64,000 bases of DNA. It comes from Dimorphilus gyrociliatus (Eukaryota; Annelida; Polychaeta; Dinophilidae). Shown in pieces: positions 1 to 13,534 of this stretch. A program made the position numbers and the translations under genes. The stretch is from contig CAJFCJ010000003.1 of NCBI GenBank assembly GCA_904063045.1, positions 992,001 to 1,056,000 on the forward strand, in the 5' to 3' direction. How positions within the stretch are numbered: position 1 is the first letter of the stretch; the number at the start of each line of letters is the position of its first letter. The notes under the pieces were generated by a model. The model searched no databases, was not told the DNA's origin, and saw nothing but the letters and a program-made list of their open reading frames with translations.

Positions 1-1150
1 TTTTATTTATTTCGGAAGTTATTAATGGTAGAAAGAGAAACGATTTTGGGCTTTTCTCTATATTTATTTAGTTATATTTATAAGGAAATCCGTAAGACTG
101 TTCGTTATTAACCTTGCTAATCAAATATTAAGGGCGAAACGACACGCGATACCCCCATAGTGCTGGGGCTACAAAGCTCTTATTCTGTATTGTTGTAGTT
201 GATGCAAAAGGTAAAGTCAATGAATGTTTATTATTAAAATGTCACTAGTTTCTTTCAAAGAACGCCCTAGGAACGGACGTAGTGCTCCCCTAGGCCTATA
301 ATAAATCATGGTAAACTTATCCCTTCACTGAAATAGTAACGACCGAGTAAGCGTGATGTATGTCTCTAAGGACTTAGGCTAAGAATATAAAAAGAACTAA
401 AGAAGGGGGGAGGGAGGAGGTTGAGTAAGAAAAGAATGGATATAATAGGTAGGCGGAATGAGCATATATAACTAAAAGAGAAAGGATATCAAGCAAAGAA
501 AACATAAAAAAATATAAGAGATACACTTCACGTTTCAAAGGAGAAGTTAATTTTTTAAGAAGTAAAAGAGAACACATGAAAAAAAAAACCAGGGAAACGA
601 AAAAAAAAATAAAGAGAATATATATAGTGTACACATTCCCTAAGGGTTCATGGGCTACACGATCCGAGATTTGAGATGACCTTCACCCTTTTACTCATTC
701 GTTTTATCCCTTTCTTTTAGAAAATTGAATAAAAATTTATCTAACATATGGACACGGCATGAATTATGTTAAAAATAGTAAAAAACTTATTAATCTATGG
801 TATTTTGTTAAAGTTTATGAATAATTAATAATTTTTTTTAAAAGAATACAAAGAAATATATTATTTTTTATAAAAAAACAGTAATTTTTAATGAAAATAA
901 TGAGAATTATATTGAGATCTTTTTCGTATTTAACTCACTTTTTTTTAAATATCTTTAAAAAGAAAGATTTCTTTATTTTCTACTAAAATATAGGAAAGGA
1001 AAAGAAAAGTGGAAGAAGAGTGTTTCTAATAAAAATTTCTTTAAAATAGCCTTTAAATTTTTGAAAAAGGCATTCAAGCGATCGAAATAAGGTTGAAAAG
1101 CAATATTTGAAAACTCTACGCTCCCTTTTGTAAATCTTTTAATCACTCAC
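1..1150. other. AT-rich flank, presumably glypican intron
   Basis: No exon could be supported here. The glypican model leaves a phase-1 donor at 1150, so the next coding exon should lie on the minus strand below this point or outside the window, but I found no glypican-like reading frame. The stretch has purine/pyrimidine-rich tracts around 395-420 and several poly-A runs. Confidence 0.5.
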
Positions 1151-1554
1151 CGTCAAATTGTTGAAGAGCCTTTTTAAACCAGCTCGAACTACTGTCCGTA
1201 TTATTTTTAATAATATCCTCCAGCGTTAATGCGGCATAGTTTTTATATTTTTCCTCCACCTGCTTATTACAACAAGACAATTGCCTTTTTTCACTGCAAA
1301 GCGTTGCTGTTCGATCTAGTTTTTTTCCAATAACAAAAGAAAAACAAGAATTAGCTTTTTTTTTTCATATACGTATATTTGCTGCTTAATTGATTAAGAA
1401 ATATTAATTAAATACCTTGAACTTTCGACCTCGGAACGTCGATAAAAGTTAAATCATTTCTGGTAAAATCCCTTTGAGTTAGAGAGCAATCCGAGGAAAA
1501 AGTTTGGGGGAGGAAGAGAAGAATAATGAAGGCACACAGCGTGTGCATAGTCAT
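1151..1554 (-). CDS. Glypican, N-terminal part (two exons, continues beyond window)
   Basis: 5' end of a glypican, a GPI-anchored heparan sulfate proteoglycan core protein of the cell surface. Exon 1 is complement(1416..1554) and exon 2 complement(1151..1315), joined across a 100-nt GT-AG intron in phase 1. The first ATG (1554) opens a clear signal peptide (MTMHTLCAFIILLFLPQTFS), followed by a Cys soon after cleavage, then the glypican-type segment with a DVP motif and a Cys...SerCysCys cluster before a VEEKY stretch, matching the conserved N-terminal Cys block and CC-x-EMEEK region of the family. Exon 2 ends in phase 1 at a GTGAGT donor. The rest (remaining conserved Cys, Ser-Gly attachment sites, GPI signal) is not visible. 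Start choice rests on the signal peptide; a second in-frame ATG lies two codons downstream. A TATA-like motif lies about 35 nt upstream. Family assignment is by recalled similarity. Confidence 0.75.
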
Positions 1555-2648
1555 CCACCTTTGTTCATGAATTATCCGATTAGAACAAATTTATATTATT
1601 GTGTTTTTATTAAGGCCTAATCTCGCTTTGTTATATTTTTTTCCCTTGTCTTCTTTTTTATGTCTAACTATTGACGAAACCGACAAGATAAAGTCACATA
1701 GTTGTACGCGCGCGCGCTGGTTTCCTTTTGATTTCAGCTGTCCCTAGATGTCGCTCTAGTGTATGTGGTTGGGTTTTTTATCGAAATATATAACGAAAAA
1801 TACGTAAAAGAGTAAAAGAGTCGTTAAAATGAGCAGACCTTTTCTGTTATTTGTGTTGAATGACTTGGTGACTTTTTTATTCAATAGATAAACGAATGAA
1901 TGTCGGAAACTACTCACGAATAATATCCGGCTTACAATAAGTATAAACCATACATAACACAAGTTTCATAAAATCACAAGTACAAGTAAACAAGTGCTTA
2001 ACTTGTTAGAGACAGGCCAAAATTAGGATAAAGTAATTGTTAATTTGCTTGTTAAAGTATTACATCAGTGACAAGAATTTTTAATTTCTAATGCTATGTG
2101 ACTTGGCTATATCAATATATTTAGCATACAGAGACAGGATAATTATTGTAAATTATCCTAAATTATATATAATATAACCATTTTTTTACAGGGTGGACTT
2201 ATTGATTGTCTAGCTTCTATTTTCGTTTTGTTGTTTAAGTTCAATTCTCTTAATTAGCTTTTATGATATTTTTGGGAGAGAAGAATAGAGAGAGAGAGAG
2301 AGAGAGAGAGAGGGAAGGGTGGAAGGAAACGGGAGAAATAATAAATAAATTCAAAGGTAAGGGAGAATGATTTCTTCTATTCAGATATATATAAATAAGA
2401 GAGACAAGAGAAGAATAACAAGTAAACGTATATATGTAAATAATTAAAGAAAATTTAAAATAATTAGTTTATCATCTATCCTTTCGCTTTCTTTCAATGT
2501 TAGCGATAATAGAAATTAATGCAATTAAAGTTAAAAATCTTCTATCTATACAGTTTATATAAATAAATATATTAATTAATCTTTACATTCTATTCTATTT
2601 CTTTATACCAGTTTTCATAATTATAACAAGTATTTAAATTATACATTA

Positions 2649-2700
<52 letters not shown>

Positions 2701-3530
2701 AATGTTCTCGTTCTCATGGAACGAAGAGGTTTGTCTTTCCCTTCGAGAAAAATTCTCATTAAACTCTCTAAGGTAATAGTTATGAGAAATTATATATATA
2801 TATATATCTTTTTAAACTATAGGCCGATATAATAGTATAAAGAACTTAAAGAGGAGAGGAAAGAAAACTCCTGTATTATTAAAAAAATATATCATATGGA
2901 AAAGATAAGAATTTCGTTTATATCGTAAAACCTCTATTTAAAATATTGTATAAGAGGTACTTTACAGATAATAAAATCAATTTCATTACTTTTATTCTCT
3001 TGGTCTGGTGTATATTTTGTTCTTTTTATAGTAAAAAACAATAAGAAATAGGTAATTCGCCTTGCTTTATTCTTATACAATTGTTCCGAAAGGAAGGATT
3101 TGTTGTTTGTATTTCTTAGTCTTTTTTATTATATTTATAATAAAAATAATAAAATGGTTTACCTTCTTATTCAATAAAATTAACAGTTTCAGATTTCTGT
3201 TGTTCAGAATAATATGAAAGAAATTGTTAAAATTAGGATTAATTACTAAAAAATCCAATTAAAATATATTTTCTTCCATTTTATGATCATTCAATTCTAT
3301 TATTTATACTTTTATGGTTATTTGTTTTATATTTTTCTCTTTATTGAATTGTGCACCCAACCGCTAGTATATCTTTCTGCTATTTGAATGATAGTAGCCC
3401 CCTCTATTGGACAAGCGAATTGAAATATCCTCGAGATGTTGCTACGTGAGTTCTATCGAGCAGACGACAAAAAGAAAGTCCAGCGAATATTCATCGGAAA
3501 TGGTGAAAATTGATCACTATTTACGTGAAA
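1555..3530. promoter_or_regulatory. Divergent intergenic region between glypican and HS6ST
   Basis: About 2 kb separating the two start codons of the divergently transcribed genes. It holds a run of alternating CG (about 1707-1717), a (GA)n tract (2287-2312), a long (TA)n tract (2651-2697) and a shorter one near 2791-2808. I see no coding exon. Shared regulation is possible but not shown. Confidence 0.5.
2651..2697. repeat. (TA)n microsatellite
   Basis: Uninterrupted alternating T-A of about 46 nt between glypican and HS6ST; a (GA)n tract lies at 2287-2312. Confidence 0.9.
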
Positions 3531-6416
3531 ATGGGCGAAAAAAGGAGCAAATCTAAATTAATTAAAATTACACTATTAATTATAGCATTATCGTTATTGT
3601 TTATATGGGGTATATTCTACTCTAGAAGAAGATGTTTCGGTTCTTGTCTGTCTGGAACTCTCACTGATAGTAAATTGGACAAATACAATTTGTTAGAAAA
3701 TGAAGAATACGTTTTAGTATTCCTTCATATTCAAAAAACTGGTGGTAGCTATTTCGGGAGGCAGTTAGTTAAGAGTTTATTGATGAGGAAACCTTGCAAA
3801 TGCGTTCCTGGAAGGAAACGATGTAGCTGTCTACATAAAGGAAACAATTGGATATTTAGTAGATTTTCCACAGGTTGGGCTTGTGGTTTACATGCAGATT
3901 GGACGGAATTACATGAATGTATTGATAAGAAGATGAATAGAATAGAGAGAAAAAGGAGAAAGAGAAGGTATGTTCTTCGTTAGTAGTCGTAAAGGGGTAA
4001 ATATTTTCCAGGTTATTCTTATCGCTTTTAAGATAAAAAAAAATGGCAAAAAGAAAATAGAGTACTTTTGATTAATAGGATAGAGAATGTTTTTTATATA
4101 AAAGACCTAAATTTGACAGAAGATGTAAGAGTTGGAAATATTTTCTTTTATATTATACAAGTATATTAATAAATTTACATTACAAAACAAATCAATATCC
4201 TTCAGACCTCTTCATCCTAATATTAGGTAAAGAGGAAAGAAATACCAAATTCTTGATATTGATGAATGTGCAATAATTTATTATATACGACGCTAAAAGG
4301 TTGTTAAACTTAAGGTAGCAGACAATTACCAGTTATTTAATAAAATTCTATAATATTAGCAAGTATATTTAGCTAATTTAAACATTTCCTATGCTTTTTT
4401 CCTATAACAAATATTCCTTTATTTATTCAATAAATCACCTATAAAATTTTTATTGAATATTTTAAGGATTACTATTCAAAGTATATTAGTGAATAATACA
4501 TTAATCTTCCATCTAGGTGTTTTCGTATATGCAATATATACTGTATGTGTATATAATGTAATATTGCATAAATTTATCTATCCAATTAACTACTAATTCT
4601 CTTGATGTATATTCAGCATAATACGATTAGTAATGATGTGTAAAAATACGTTAGAACTTGAAATTATATACGAAAGAAAATTCACAGTTTTAATCATCTT
4701 CCCCCTTTTGCATCTTTTTCTATCTTCTTAAAATTCTTACCATTATGCAAAGTTCTCTCTCTCATTCTATTTCTTATTATTGACGTTTATTATGCTTGAT
4801 TAAAAAAACGTTACAGGAAGTGTTCTTGAAGATTACTCCATTAATTTCTATATTATAAAAAGAACAATAGAGACAAATAGAATTATGTAAAAAATAAAAA
4901 AGTTGACTATGACAAGGATTACTTGACAGCGTTTTTAATCTTCCAATTTCAACTTGACAATAACGTTACATAGTTTCTGGGGCATTTTTTTATTAGAAAT
5001 GTTAAAATATAGGATTAATTTCTGCAAATTTTCAACTCTTGTTAACTCTAGGGAGACAGATAGGAGATTGTAAATTGTATATATATATAGTTATCGTACG
5101 AGAATCTTAGATCATTGGAAAGGATTATTACACATTTTTTCATTAATCCATCTATAAAGACTACAAAAGTAAGATAGCAAGATAGATAGAGAAATGAAAC
5201 GAGAGAGATACATAGCTAGACAGACTGAGTGATGGGCATGGAATGATAAATCGATTTGGGATACACAATTTTGTCGTTATTATGTAAATTTTTACTAGAT
5301 TTAAATTACAAATCGTTGTAGTAGTGTTTCTGCCTTTTGAATTTTATTTATGAATCGACTTTTACAACAGTTTTCATTTATACTTTCTATTCAAATATTT
5401 GACATTGTATTTTATCAATTTGTTATTTGAAGTAAATGATTATCTTCTCCATAAGCATAGTATACTATACTATACTATTTCACGTACCTGTGTTTTTTCA
5501 AAAATAACCTTTCGACATGATCTGTCAATTCTCATAAATCCCATAATGACATTAAACTAATTTCTCGCCTTCGCTCAGATATCTCTACATAACGAACATT
5601 AGAGAGCCTGTTAAGAGATACTTAAGCGAGTGGAAGCATACTCAACGAGGAGCTACGTGGAAAGAAGCTACACTCTCGTGTCAGGGAAAGAAATATAGAA
5701 ATTTAATACCTAAATGCTATAAAGGTCAGCTTTGAAGGTTTCTTCATAACATTAGTTGTATTTTTTATTAATTTTTCATGTTTATAGGTCAAAATTGGAA
5801 ACGTGCAAGCTTAAAAGAATTCTGCTCCTGTCCTTATAATCTTGCAAATAATAGACAAACCCGTATGCTGTCAAATCTCTCTCTAATTGAATGCTATAAC
5901 TCATCTTTACCAGTTAACGTTCAAGAAGAGATTATGTATAATTCAGCAAAGAAGAATTTGCAAGAGTTAGCTTTTTTCGCTCTAACAGAATATCTGGTTG
6001 AATCGCAATTTTTATTTGAAAGAACTTTTAAGACCAAGTTTTTAATTAATTTTGTTACCAGCAACGAAACTAAAGCGGATACAATTGAACTTTCAAAAGG
6101 AGAGTTAAGACTTGTTCGTCTGGTTAATAAACTGGATGTAAAACTGTATAAATTTGCAAAAAAACTATTTTTTAAACGATATAATGCAGCTAAAAAAGAC
6201 TATTTTGATGAAATGGGATTCGAATATCAGTCAGAGAAAGATATTATTAATAACACAGCATTAGAAGATATATTAGAAACAGCTACCGATGAAGACATAA
6301 AGAATATTAAAAAGAATGGTCTTTCCTTGCTCAAAAGTACAAATAAAATCTTAAAAATTTCAAATAAAACAAAGATCACATTGAGAGCCTTATCTAAAAA
6401 ATCATCTCTCAAATGA
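3531..6416 (+). CDS. HS6ST: Heparan-sulfate 6-O-sulfotransferase (three exons)
   Basis: Golgi type II membrane enzyme that transfers sulfate from PAPS to the 6-O position of glucosamine in heparan sulfate. CDS join(3531..3967, 5579..5724, 5788..6416), 403 aa, the usual size for the family. Residues about 11-31 form the single transmembrane anchor, followed by a stem. The PAPS-binding 5'-phosphosulfate loop appears as HIQKTGGSYFGRQL near residue 66-80. Exon 2 encodes YLYITNIREPVKRYLSEW and QRGATWK, and exon 3 CPYNLANNRQTRML and SAKKNL..AFFALTEY, all signature HS6ST stretches. Phases (2, then 1) agree at each junction. The first ATG giving the membrane anchor is at 3531; the frame is open upstream without another ATG. 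The C-terminus is Lys/Ser-rich. Exon 1 is followed by a 1.6-kb intron, the second intron is 63 nt. It faces a glypican gene, whose sugar chains are its substrate class. Confidence 0.92.
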
Positions 6417-7610
6417 ACAATATCGCCTTTTGCCAATAATTTTTAATCACTTTTTAATTGTTTTCCATTCGTTAAGTAGCTTGTTTGCTATTATTTCAAC
6501 AATTGTTTTGAGTTTTTAATACATTATTGTCTTTTTAAAAGTTTTGTTTTCAATTTTTCTCTTCTTTTTTCGTCTTGAATAGAAGATTATGATATTATTT
6601 TTCATTGTATATTTTCATCGTTCACAACGAGAATAAATCATTTTGTTTCTGTTAAGCCTATATACTGTATGTTATTGATTATTGCTTGGAATATATTTTC
6701 CACGTCAAAGTTTTTATATATCTGAAGTGAAAATATTATACACTCTATATAATATTTGGTTAATACAACAGCGAGATATTAATTGCTAATTTACTGATAT
6801 TATTCTATTATATCTAATATACAGTATATATATATACTGTGTATTGCATAAGATACGCTTTAGCCTCCGGTTTTTCTTTGTTTGTATACTTGAAAGCAGA
6901 CAGTTTATATATTATACTTTTCACTTTTTGCTTTTGTCAATATTTTCCTTCAATTTTTGATTTACCATTAAAAATATAATTTGTACAGAGTCAACAATAA
7001 ATACTTTCCTTTTATTTCTATTTTCATTGCTACAGCAAGGTTACTCTACACAAAGCTCTAATTACATTAGCTTTTGAGTGTTTCAAAGGGAAGGCATCTA
7101 GAAGGTTTTTCTCTTTTCTTACTGTAAAAGAAAAAAATTGAAAGTCGATGTTCTTTTTATCAATAATTTTATGAGGGATATAGACGATTAGGAGAAAGGG
7201 AGTGAATGGTCCCATTGGGGTTAATGCCAAGGGCAATTGATAAGCCCCTATGGTTTTATAAAATGAATATAACATAAATGAGTACTGAATAGATTCATTA
7301 AACCTAGCTTTTTTAGTACGAATAATATCAAAAATGCCCAGAATAATATATAAGAATGATTAGATTAAAACGTCCTTGACTTTCATATAAATTCTGCAGA
7401 GATCGATGATGAGTATATCAAAGAGACTTTATTCTTAATAAATTAAATTAAAACGTTTTAAACAAATAAATTAAATAATCAGAAAATAGCCACAAGCCAA
7501 CATATTAAAATTTATTACAAGTTTGTAATTACACTACTGCCGTCGCTTTTCTTCCTTAAATCCAGCTGTTGCATTTCCGATGAAGGATCAACAATATTAT
7601 TTATGTAAAT

Positions 7611-7642
<32 letters not shown>

Positions 7643-10600
7643 AACAAGTAAAGAATCTACTAAGATTCTGTTTTCAAACTGAAAATTTTCTTTTAATGAG
7701 GTGAAACTGTAAAGTGAAAAAAAGCAGACCAACTGCAAAGTAGAATGGTTTGGTTTGTTTTATTTATTTTAGTTTTTTTCTTTTTTGCGAATGGCATATT
7801 ATGCTTGGTAAAGAGTGAGAGAGGGGCTAAGTTATTAAAAGGAGGAAAGGATGGAAAGAGGAACTGTTTTGTTCTTTTTAAAATAATGATACATTTTCAT
7901 TAGGGAAACAATTAACTGCAAGTGTTTTTTTTTATTCGTCTTATTATTAATAAATTCATTCGTTAAATTTTATTCAACGAACTTGTGTTTGTTTAGCTTT
8001 TGCCTTTACCAACAATATAAAAGATTCCCCGCGGAATTGATTACAAAAATTTCTCTTTCCTTATTATTTGTATGCTTTTTTCATTGTCTTTACTTTTACG
8101 TTGATTAATGATGTATTAATCTTCTAAAGTAAAGTATCTTTTCACATAAATTAATTGAATACTTGAATAATTGAAAGACAACTGCTTTAGGAACATTATT
8201 GATCACTTAGGCATTTGTTTATGGTTGTTTACATTTCAATGTAAACAAGGAAGCTCTGCCTTGTCCAAGTAAAGTTTAATATTAATATAGAATTTCCGAT
8301 GTTTCTGTCCAATTATACGTAGAAAAGATAACAGTAAAAACTATATAGAAGTTTGCTTACACCAATAAAAAGAAATGTTAAACTATAATGTATTTGTTAA
8401 GTATTAAATTTAAAAGTGAAGTTGAAAAGTATGAAAAATAACAAAAATTGGTAAATAGAATAGTCTCCTCTTCAATTTTTTCCCCTACTCCCGTTCCCCC
8501 CTTAGAAATAAAAGATTAGGCAGAGGATAAAAAAATATATTGACATCTAATTAAAAAGGATAATATCTTTTTTTCCGTATTTAATTCCCCGGATAATTCT
8601 AATTCCAGTTTTTGAAAAAGGAAAAAAATAACTAATCACATAAAATTATTAGGTTCTGCAATCCAAATGAAATATCTTTCTTGTTCAAACATTCCTTTTT
8701 ATCATTGTTCTTAAAGGGAAAGTTATTAATTTTACTCTGATAGATAAATCGTTATAAAGACAATGGTATCATATAAAATTCTTGAATAATTAATTATTAT
8801 CTGTCAATTCTTCATTCTCTCTTTTTTTGAAGAGATTAGTTAATTAATACACTAATTAATTCTTAATTACTAACTCTCCTTAATTTTTCCATTTTCCTTT
8901 ACTAGTAGTACTAAATGCGTAGATTTCAAATTGGAATATTAGTTTTCCTAAATGAAAAAATAGGTAATATATTACTTCAATGGCCTATTTCCTGTTAATT
9001 ATAAAATGATATATTTTACATTAAAAGTTTGACCTCTCTGTTGATTTTATTTAATATAGTCTATTCATAAAATTCATTAAATTAAACAATCTCTCCCCAG
9101 AAAAGAAAGCTCTGGCCTGAAGGTTTCGCCTCTTCCTCTTCTCAAAAAGGCAGACCCATTTGCTAGTATAGAAGATATAAATTAGACAAGTGATTTTTAC
9201 TTTATACTCTTTTTTTTCAGTAAAAATAACTATAATCAATAAAGAGAATGATGATATGGATTGATCGAACATTTATCCAAAATACTTTAGTCGATAATCT
9301 ATAATAAAAAAAAAATATAGTAGTAAATCAACTGGCTGAAAACTAGTTTATCGAATAGAGAATAATCAGCATAAAAGGGTCATATGAAGTATATTTAGTT
9401 ACGCAATTTTCGTCTTCTTCTTCATCTTTTTCTACTTTTTTTGTTTGCTAAATAAATTAAATAGAATGACAAATAAATAAAAAATAAGTTAAAGGTTAAA
9501 TAGTTATTTCTCCTCTCTTTCTCTCCCTCTCGGTACGTTGGATACTTATATTATTCGTTACTATTTGTATAGATCACTTTCTTCCTTTCCATTCAGTTTA
9601 AACATGATTATAGGCACATAAAGTAGAAGATTTAAAACTGCCCTCTTTTGATTATGGGCATCTGTTATTGCAAAATCTTAATAGTAGTCATCTTTCCTGT
9701 AAGGTGATTACAGAGTTTCCTCTATTGAATTATCGATCATTTTCCCAGCAGGTAACCAATTTTTGGCCAATTATCGAATTTGTAAATTAAATTTTATAAC
9801 AATCGACAAATACACTTGTTCATTTTAATTCGTTAATATACGTTTATATTTATATATATATAGTTAAATTGTTAGAAAGGTTTTAAAAACAAAAATCTAA
9901 TTTTTTATTGTCACAAAACATTAGCTTCTCATTATGAAATTGCAGAATCTAATCCATTCCAGTGTTAACTGTGCTAAAATAAAAGTGTAAAACTGGAAAA
10001 TACACTAAAAAAGAAAAAACATAAATTCTTATAAATCTTAAGAGATTCCTTCTTCTATACGTCTAGGGAATCGTTCAATTATTGATTTATAACAGCTTAT
10101 AATTATAATAAATATAAAGAAAAAAACAAAGTGTACAGTCTAACTTTTTAATATCTTAAACTGTTATATGTTTGATATGTAAATTTATTGAATCTAACTA
10201 CTATTTTAGGAGGGATTTTCATCGTATAAACATCAAATCCATTTCTATTACTATTTTTCAATGTCTAATTTCTAATATCCCCTTATTTTAGCATTATAAA
10301 GCACACTAATTTTACCACAATCGAAAGGAAATAGTATGAATATCTTTGTTAAATTATATATTATTAAATGATCTATTAGGAAATATATATAAAAAAGAGT
10401 TTAAGAGTTTAATATATGTTTTATAATAAATCTATATTTCGGGTATAAAGCTATATTTATATAAAGATAAGAATTTTTATTATAATCAAACTCATATCCA
10501 CCGCTTTATTCATTACAGTAAAGATATATATATATGTTAAAATATTAATATTTAGCTTATTGAAAATAGTCATTGACGTTGTCCAGATGTTGGAAAATTT

Positions 10601-13534
10601 TAATTAGGATAAGCCTATCATTTATATACCTATTTGGTAATGTTATTGTCCTTTCTAACCTTGTTTTCTACTCTCTCCTCCACCCGTTCCAAAAAAACAG
10701 ATTTTAGACTCAACAGTGGATTCTATCAGATCTTTAAATCCCTAAATTAGACAAAATCCACCCAATATAGTATTTAATTAATCTATAATGTATAGATAAA
10801 AAGATTAGAGTTTATTTCAACAAATACAACTAAAGTTGCTGTATTTTTCAGTTATGTATTTTATTTATCTGTTCTGTAATATTGAAAAAAAGATTTCCTT
10901 TTCATGGAAAGATTCATTAAAATTTTTATAGACTTAAGTTAATCCTTTCATTTTTAAACTATCTAATTAATTATCATACTACTTTGGATTGTAATCTTAA
11001 TCCTCAATTCTCTTTCCCAGGGGCGATTTTAAAAAAAAATTTACAAGGCCATTCGAAATAAGGAAAAATACATTCTTTTGATGAATCTGTTATTCAGTTG
11101 TTCATTTTAAAAAGACCAATAACTGAGAAAGTAGAATGCTGTGTAGCTTATCACTTAAACGACTTGCCGTTCTATTAAAGTTCGCAAAACGTCAAATATT
11201 TCTTTAAATAAACGTTCAAGGCAAAATCTACAAAGTATATATGCTCTCATATTTACATATTTAAAAGAAAATTTTTGCTTATTGAATAACTAATATAATA
11301 TGAAAATTACATATGTACAGTATAGATATATACTTTGCATCGGCTGTGTCTCCTTATGAATATTGCAGAATGTAAGGAATAGAATCAATCTTCAAAGTTT
11401 AGACAATAAAACTAAATGGTTGGACCAATTCTCTATGGAATTAATGTAATATGGAATGATTTTGAAATAGACACGTCATTCATTACATATATTTATATGA
11501 ATTTGGTATTCGATACTATTCTAGGCATTAAACAATGGTAGCCAATTCACTGTTGTTAACATACATACAACTCTCTTAAATTGATGACAGCAAATCCACT
11601 AATAAGAGTACCGAGAAAAAATATTGATAAGATCATATCATCAGGTATAAATAAATTGTAAACAAAGGATTCTTACTACCGCGATTTTCTTCCTAGCATT
11701 ACATTTAACTTTTAATAACAAACCAAAGTAAAAGGGAATAAGATCATTTGCTACATTCAATTATTACTTCTTGATTCATGCTTCAATTCGAAGACAGTTA
11801 ATATGGTTTATCATTAATACTGCTCAATAAACTCTTGAACTCTTTCAAACCTTTTTATGAAAATAATAAGCTAATCAATATACTACTTAGTTGCTAATTT
11901 TTTTAAACAATAACGTTCACTTCGTTGATTAGCAAATTACTTCATCAGTGTGTTGAAATTGAATCCTTAGAGCAAGGAAATTAACTACTTTAGATCTAAG
12001 GCAGTTTTTCAGTAAAGATGTTACAAAAACGTGTATAAAATCCCTGAAATATTCATCTAAGTATACGCTAAGTAGACGAATACTACTGAAATAAACATGA
12101 ACTAATCGTCGTTAAGCAGATAATAATTTTTTTTTCAATAGGCCATATAATGTAAAAGTTTACCCTAATTTAACATTCAAATTTCAATAACTTATGAGTT
12201 CAATAAATCAATTTTAATCGATTCCTTCTAAAAGTTTAACAATAAATGGGTTCTTTGTATTTTATGTATTCAGTTTCTTATATTCAATACGCTATTAACA
12301 AAATAGAGATCTCTTTTCTTTGTTTGATATCGATATAAAAAATATTTAATAAATCATTTAAATGAATAATAACACTTTTTCTTTAATTTTTACCTTTTAC
12401 GCCCCAAAAATACCTTCTATTGATAAGATTTTATTGAATTATTACTATTTCTAGCGTAATAAAAGTACTAATAAACGTAGAAGTTGTAAAAATTCAACAA
12501 TAAATCTATAATCTATTTAAATGATCCATAATTTAAATTTCCTTTTATTCTAAGAGAAGTTTCTCACTCTAGAGATACACAGGGATAGATATATAGATAA
12601 AGAGAGTCTAACAATAGAAAATAAATTTATATATTAACTTATAAAGCATGTTGCAGATACGTATGAAAAAGATCAATCATTGATTAGCAAAAGATGAGAT
12701 AAAAGGATTGAGGTAACATTTGAAACTAACGATATGAAAAACTAAAAAGTCTTTCTAGGAAAAATAGCTTAAGGTTAATAAACTCATCAATCTATATTTC
12801 CTACCATATGAGATTAACCTAGATAGGTTTTCTAGCCATTTGATTAATGAATAAATAAATATGTCTTCATAGAAAGATGCTCTATTTCGTACGATGTGAG
12901 GACAATATATAATTCTTTTTATAGTTCTCACATAGGGAATAATTTCGTCTCTAAAAGAAAACAAGACTCTCTGTTACTCTAGTATTCAGACAAGACGATG
13001 TGATACAGTTTACTAAACCACAAACGTTTCTACGTTCGTTGGATAAAGATTCGCTGATAAACATCCCCCTGCAATATTTAGTATGACTTTTATATTTGAT
13101 TGACTAACAAATTAAGCACTTGTATAAAATCTTCACTTCCGTTTACACTAAATTTGGATATTTTTCTTGTATTATATATTTAAAAATAGCTGTTACACTG
13201 TCTAAAGTCCAAAATGGAATGATTATTAATTCATATTTCACTTTTGATTTCAATCTAAAAAGATTAGACAGCATTATATTGCAAAATTTAGCTATAGAAA
13301 CTTATAGAAATGACTGCTTATCTCTTAACAATTAGTATGTCATTTCTTTACATTAAGATAACTGTAGTAATCTGTAAGAGATTATACTTTATTAATTAAA
13401 TGTTTAATTATTTAAATTGATAAGAAAGATTATATTTTCATTGAGAAAAAAATCATATATAAATAGTAGTAGAAGCTTTAAATTCTTATTTACAAAGCTG
13501 AAAAGAGAGGACCGGAAGAGATTGAATTTTAAAA
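6417..13534. other. About 7 kb without a recognisable gene
   Basis: Very AT-rich DNA downstream of the sulfotransferase. Open frames here are short, hydrophobic and lack splice context or similarity. A TATG/TA microsatellite is at about 7615-7642. A polyadenylation-type AATAAA near 6633 may end the sulfotransferase transcript. No RNA gene or transposon was recognised. Confidence 0.5.
13456..13465 (+). promoter_or_regulatory. TATA box of CBM14-TSP1-C1q-like gene A
   Basis: TATATAAATA about 70 nt upstream of the mini-exon ATG at 13535. Similar TATA boxes precede the other members. Confidence 0.5.

Noticed and set aside
374-634. 86-codon minus-strand open frame
   Set aside because: Hydrophobic low-complexity frame from poly-purine DNA; no start context, splice sites or similarity.
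7030-7275. 81-codon minus-strand open frame, and a shorter one ending near 7513
   Set aside because: No signal peptide, family motif or splice acceptor supports either as an exon.
13417-13534. Upstream extension of gene A frame and ATG at 13597
   Set aside because: No ATG in the extension and a TATA box inside it; the 13597 start lies in the intron's pyrimidine tract.
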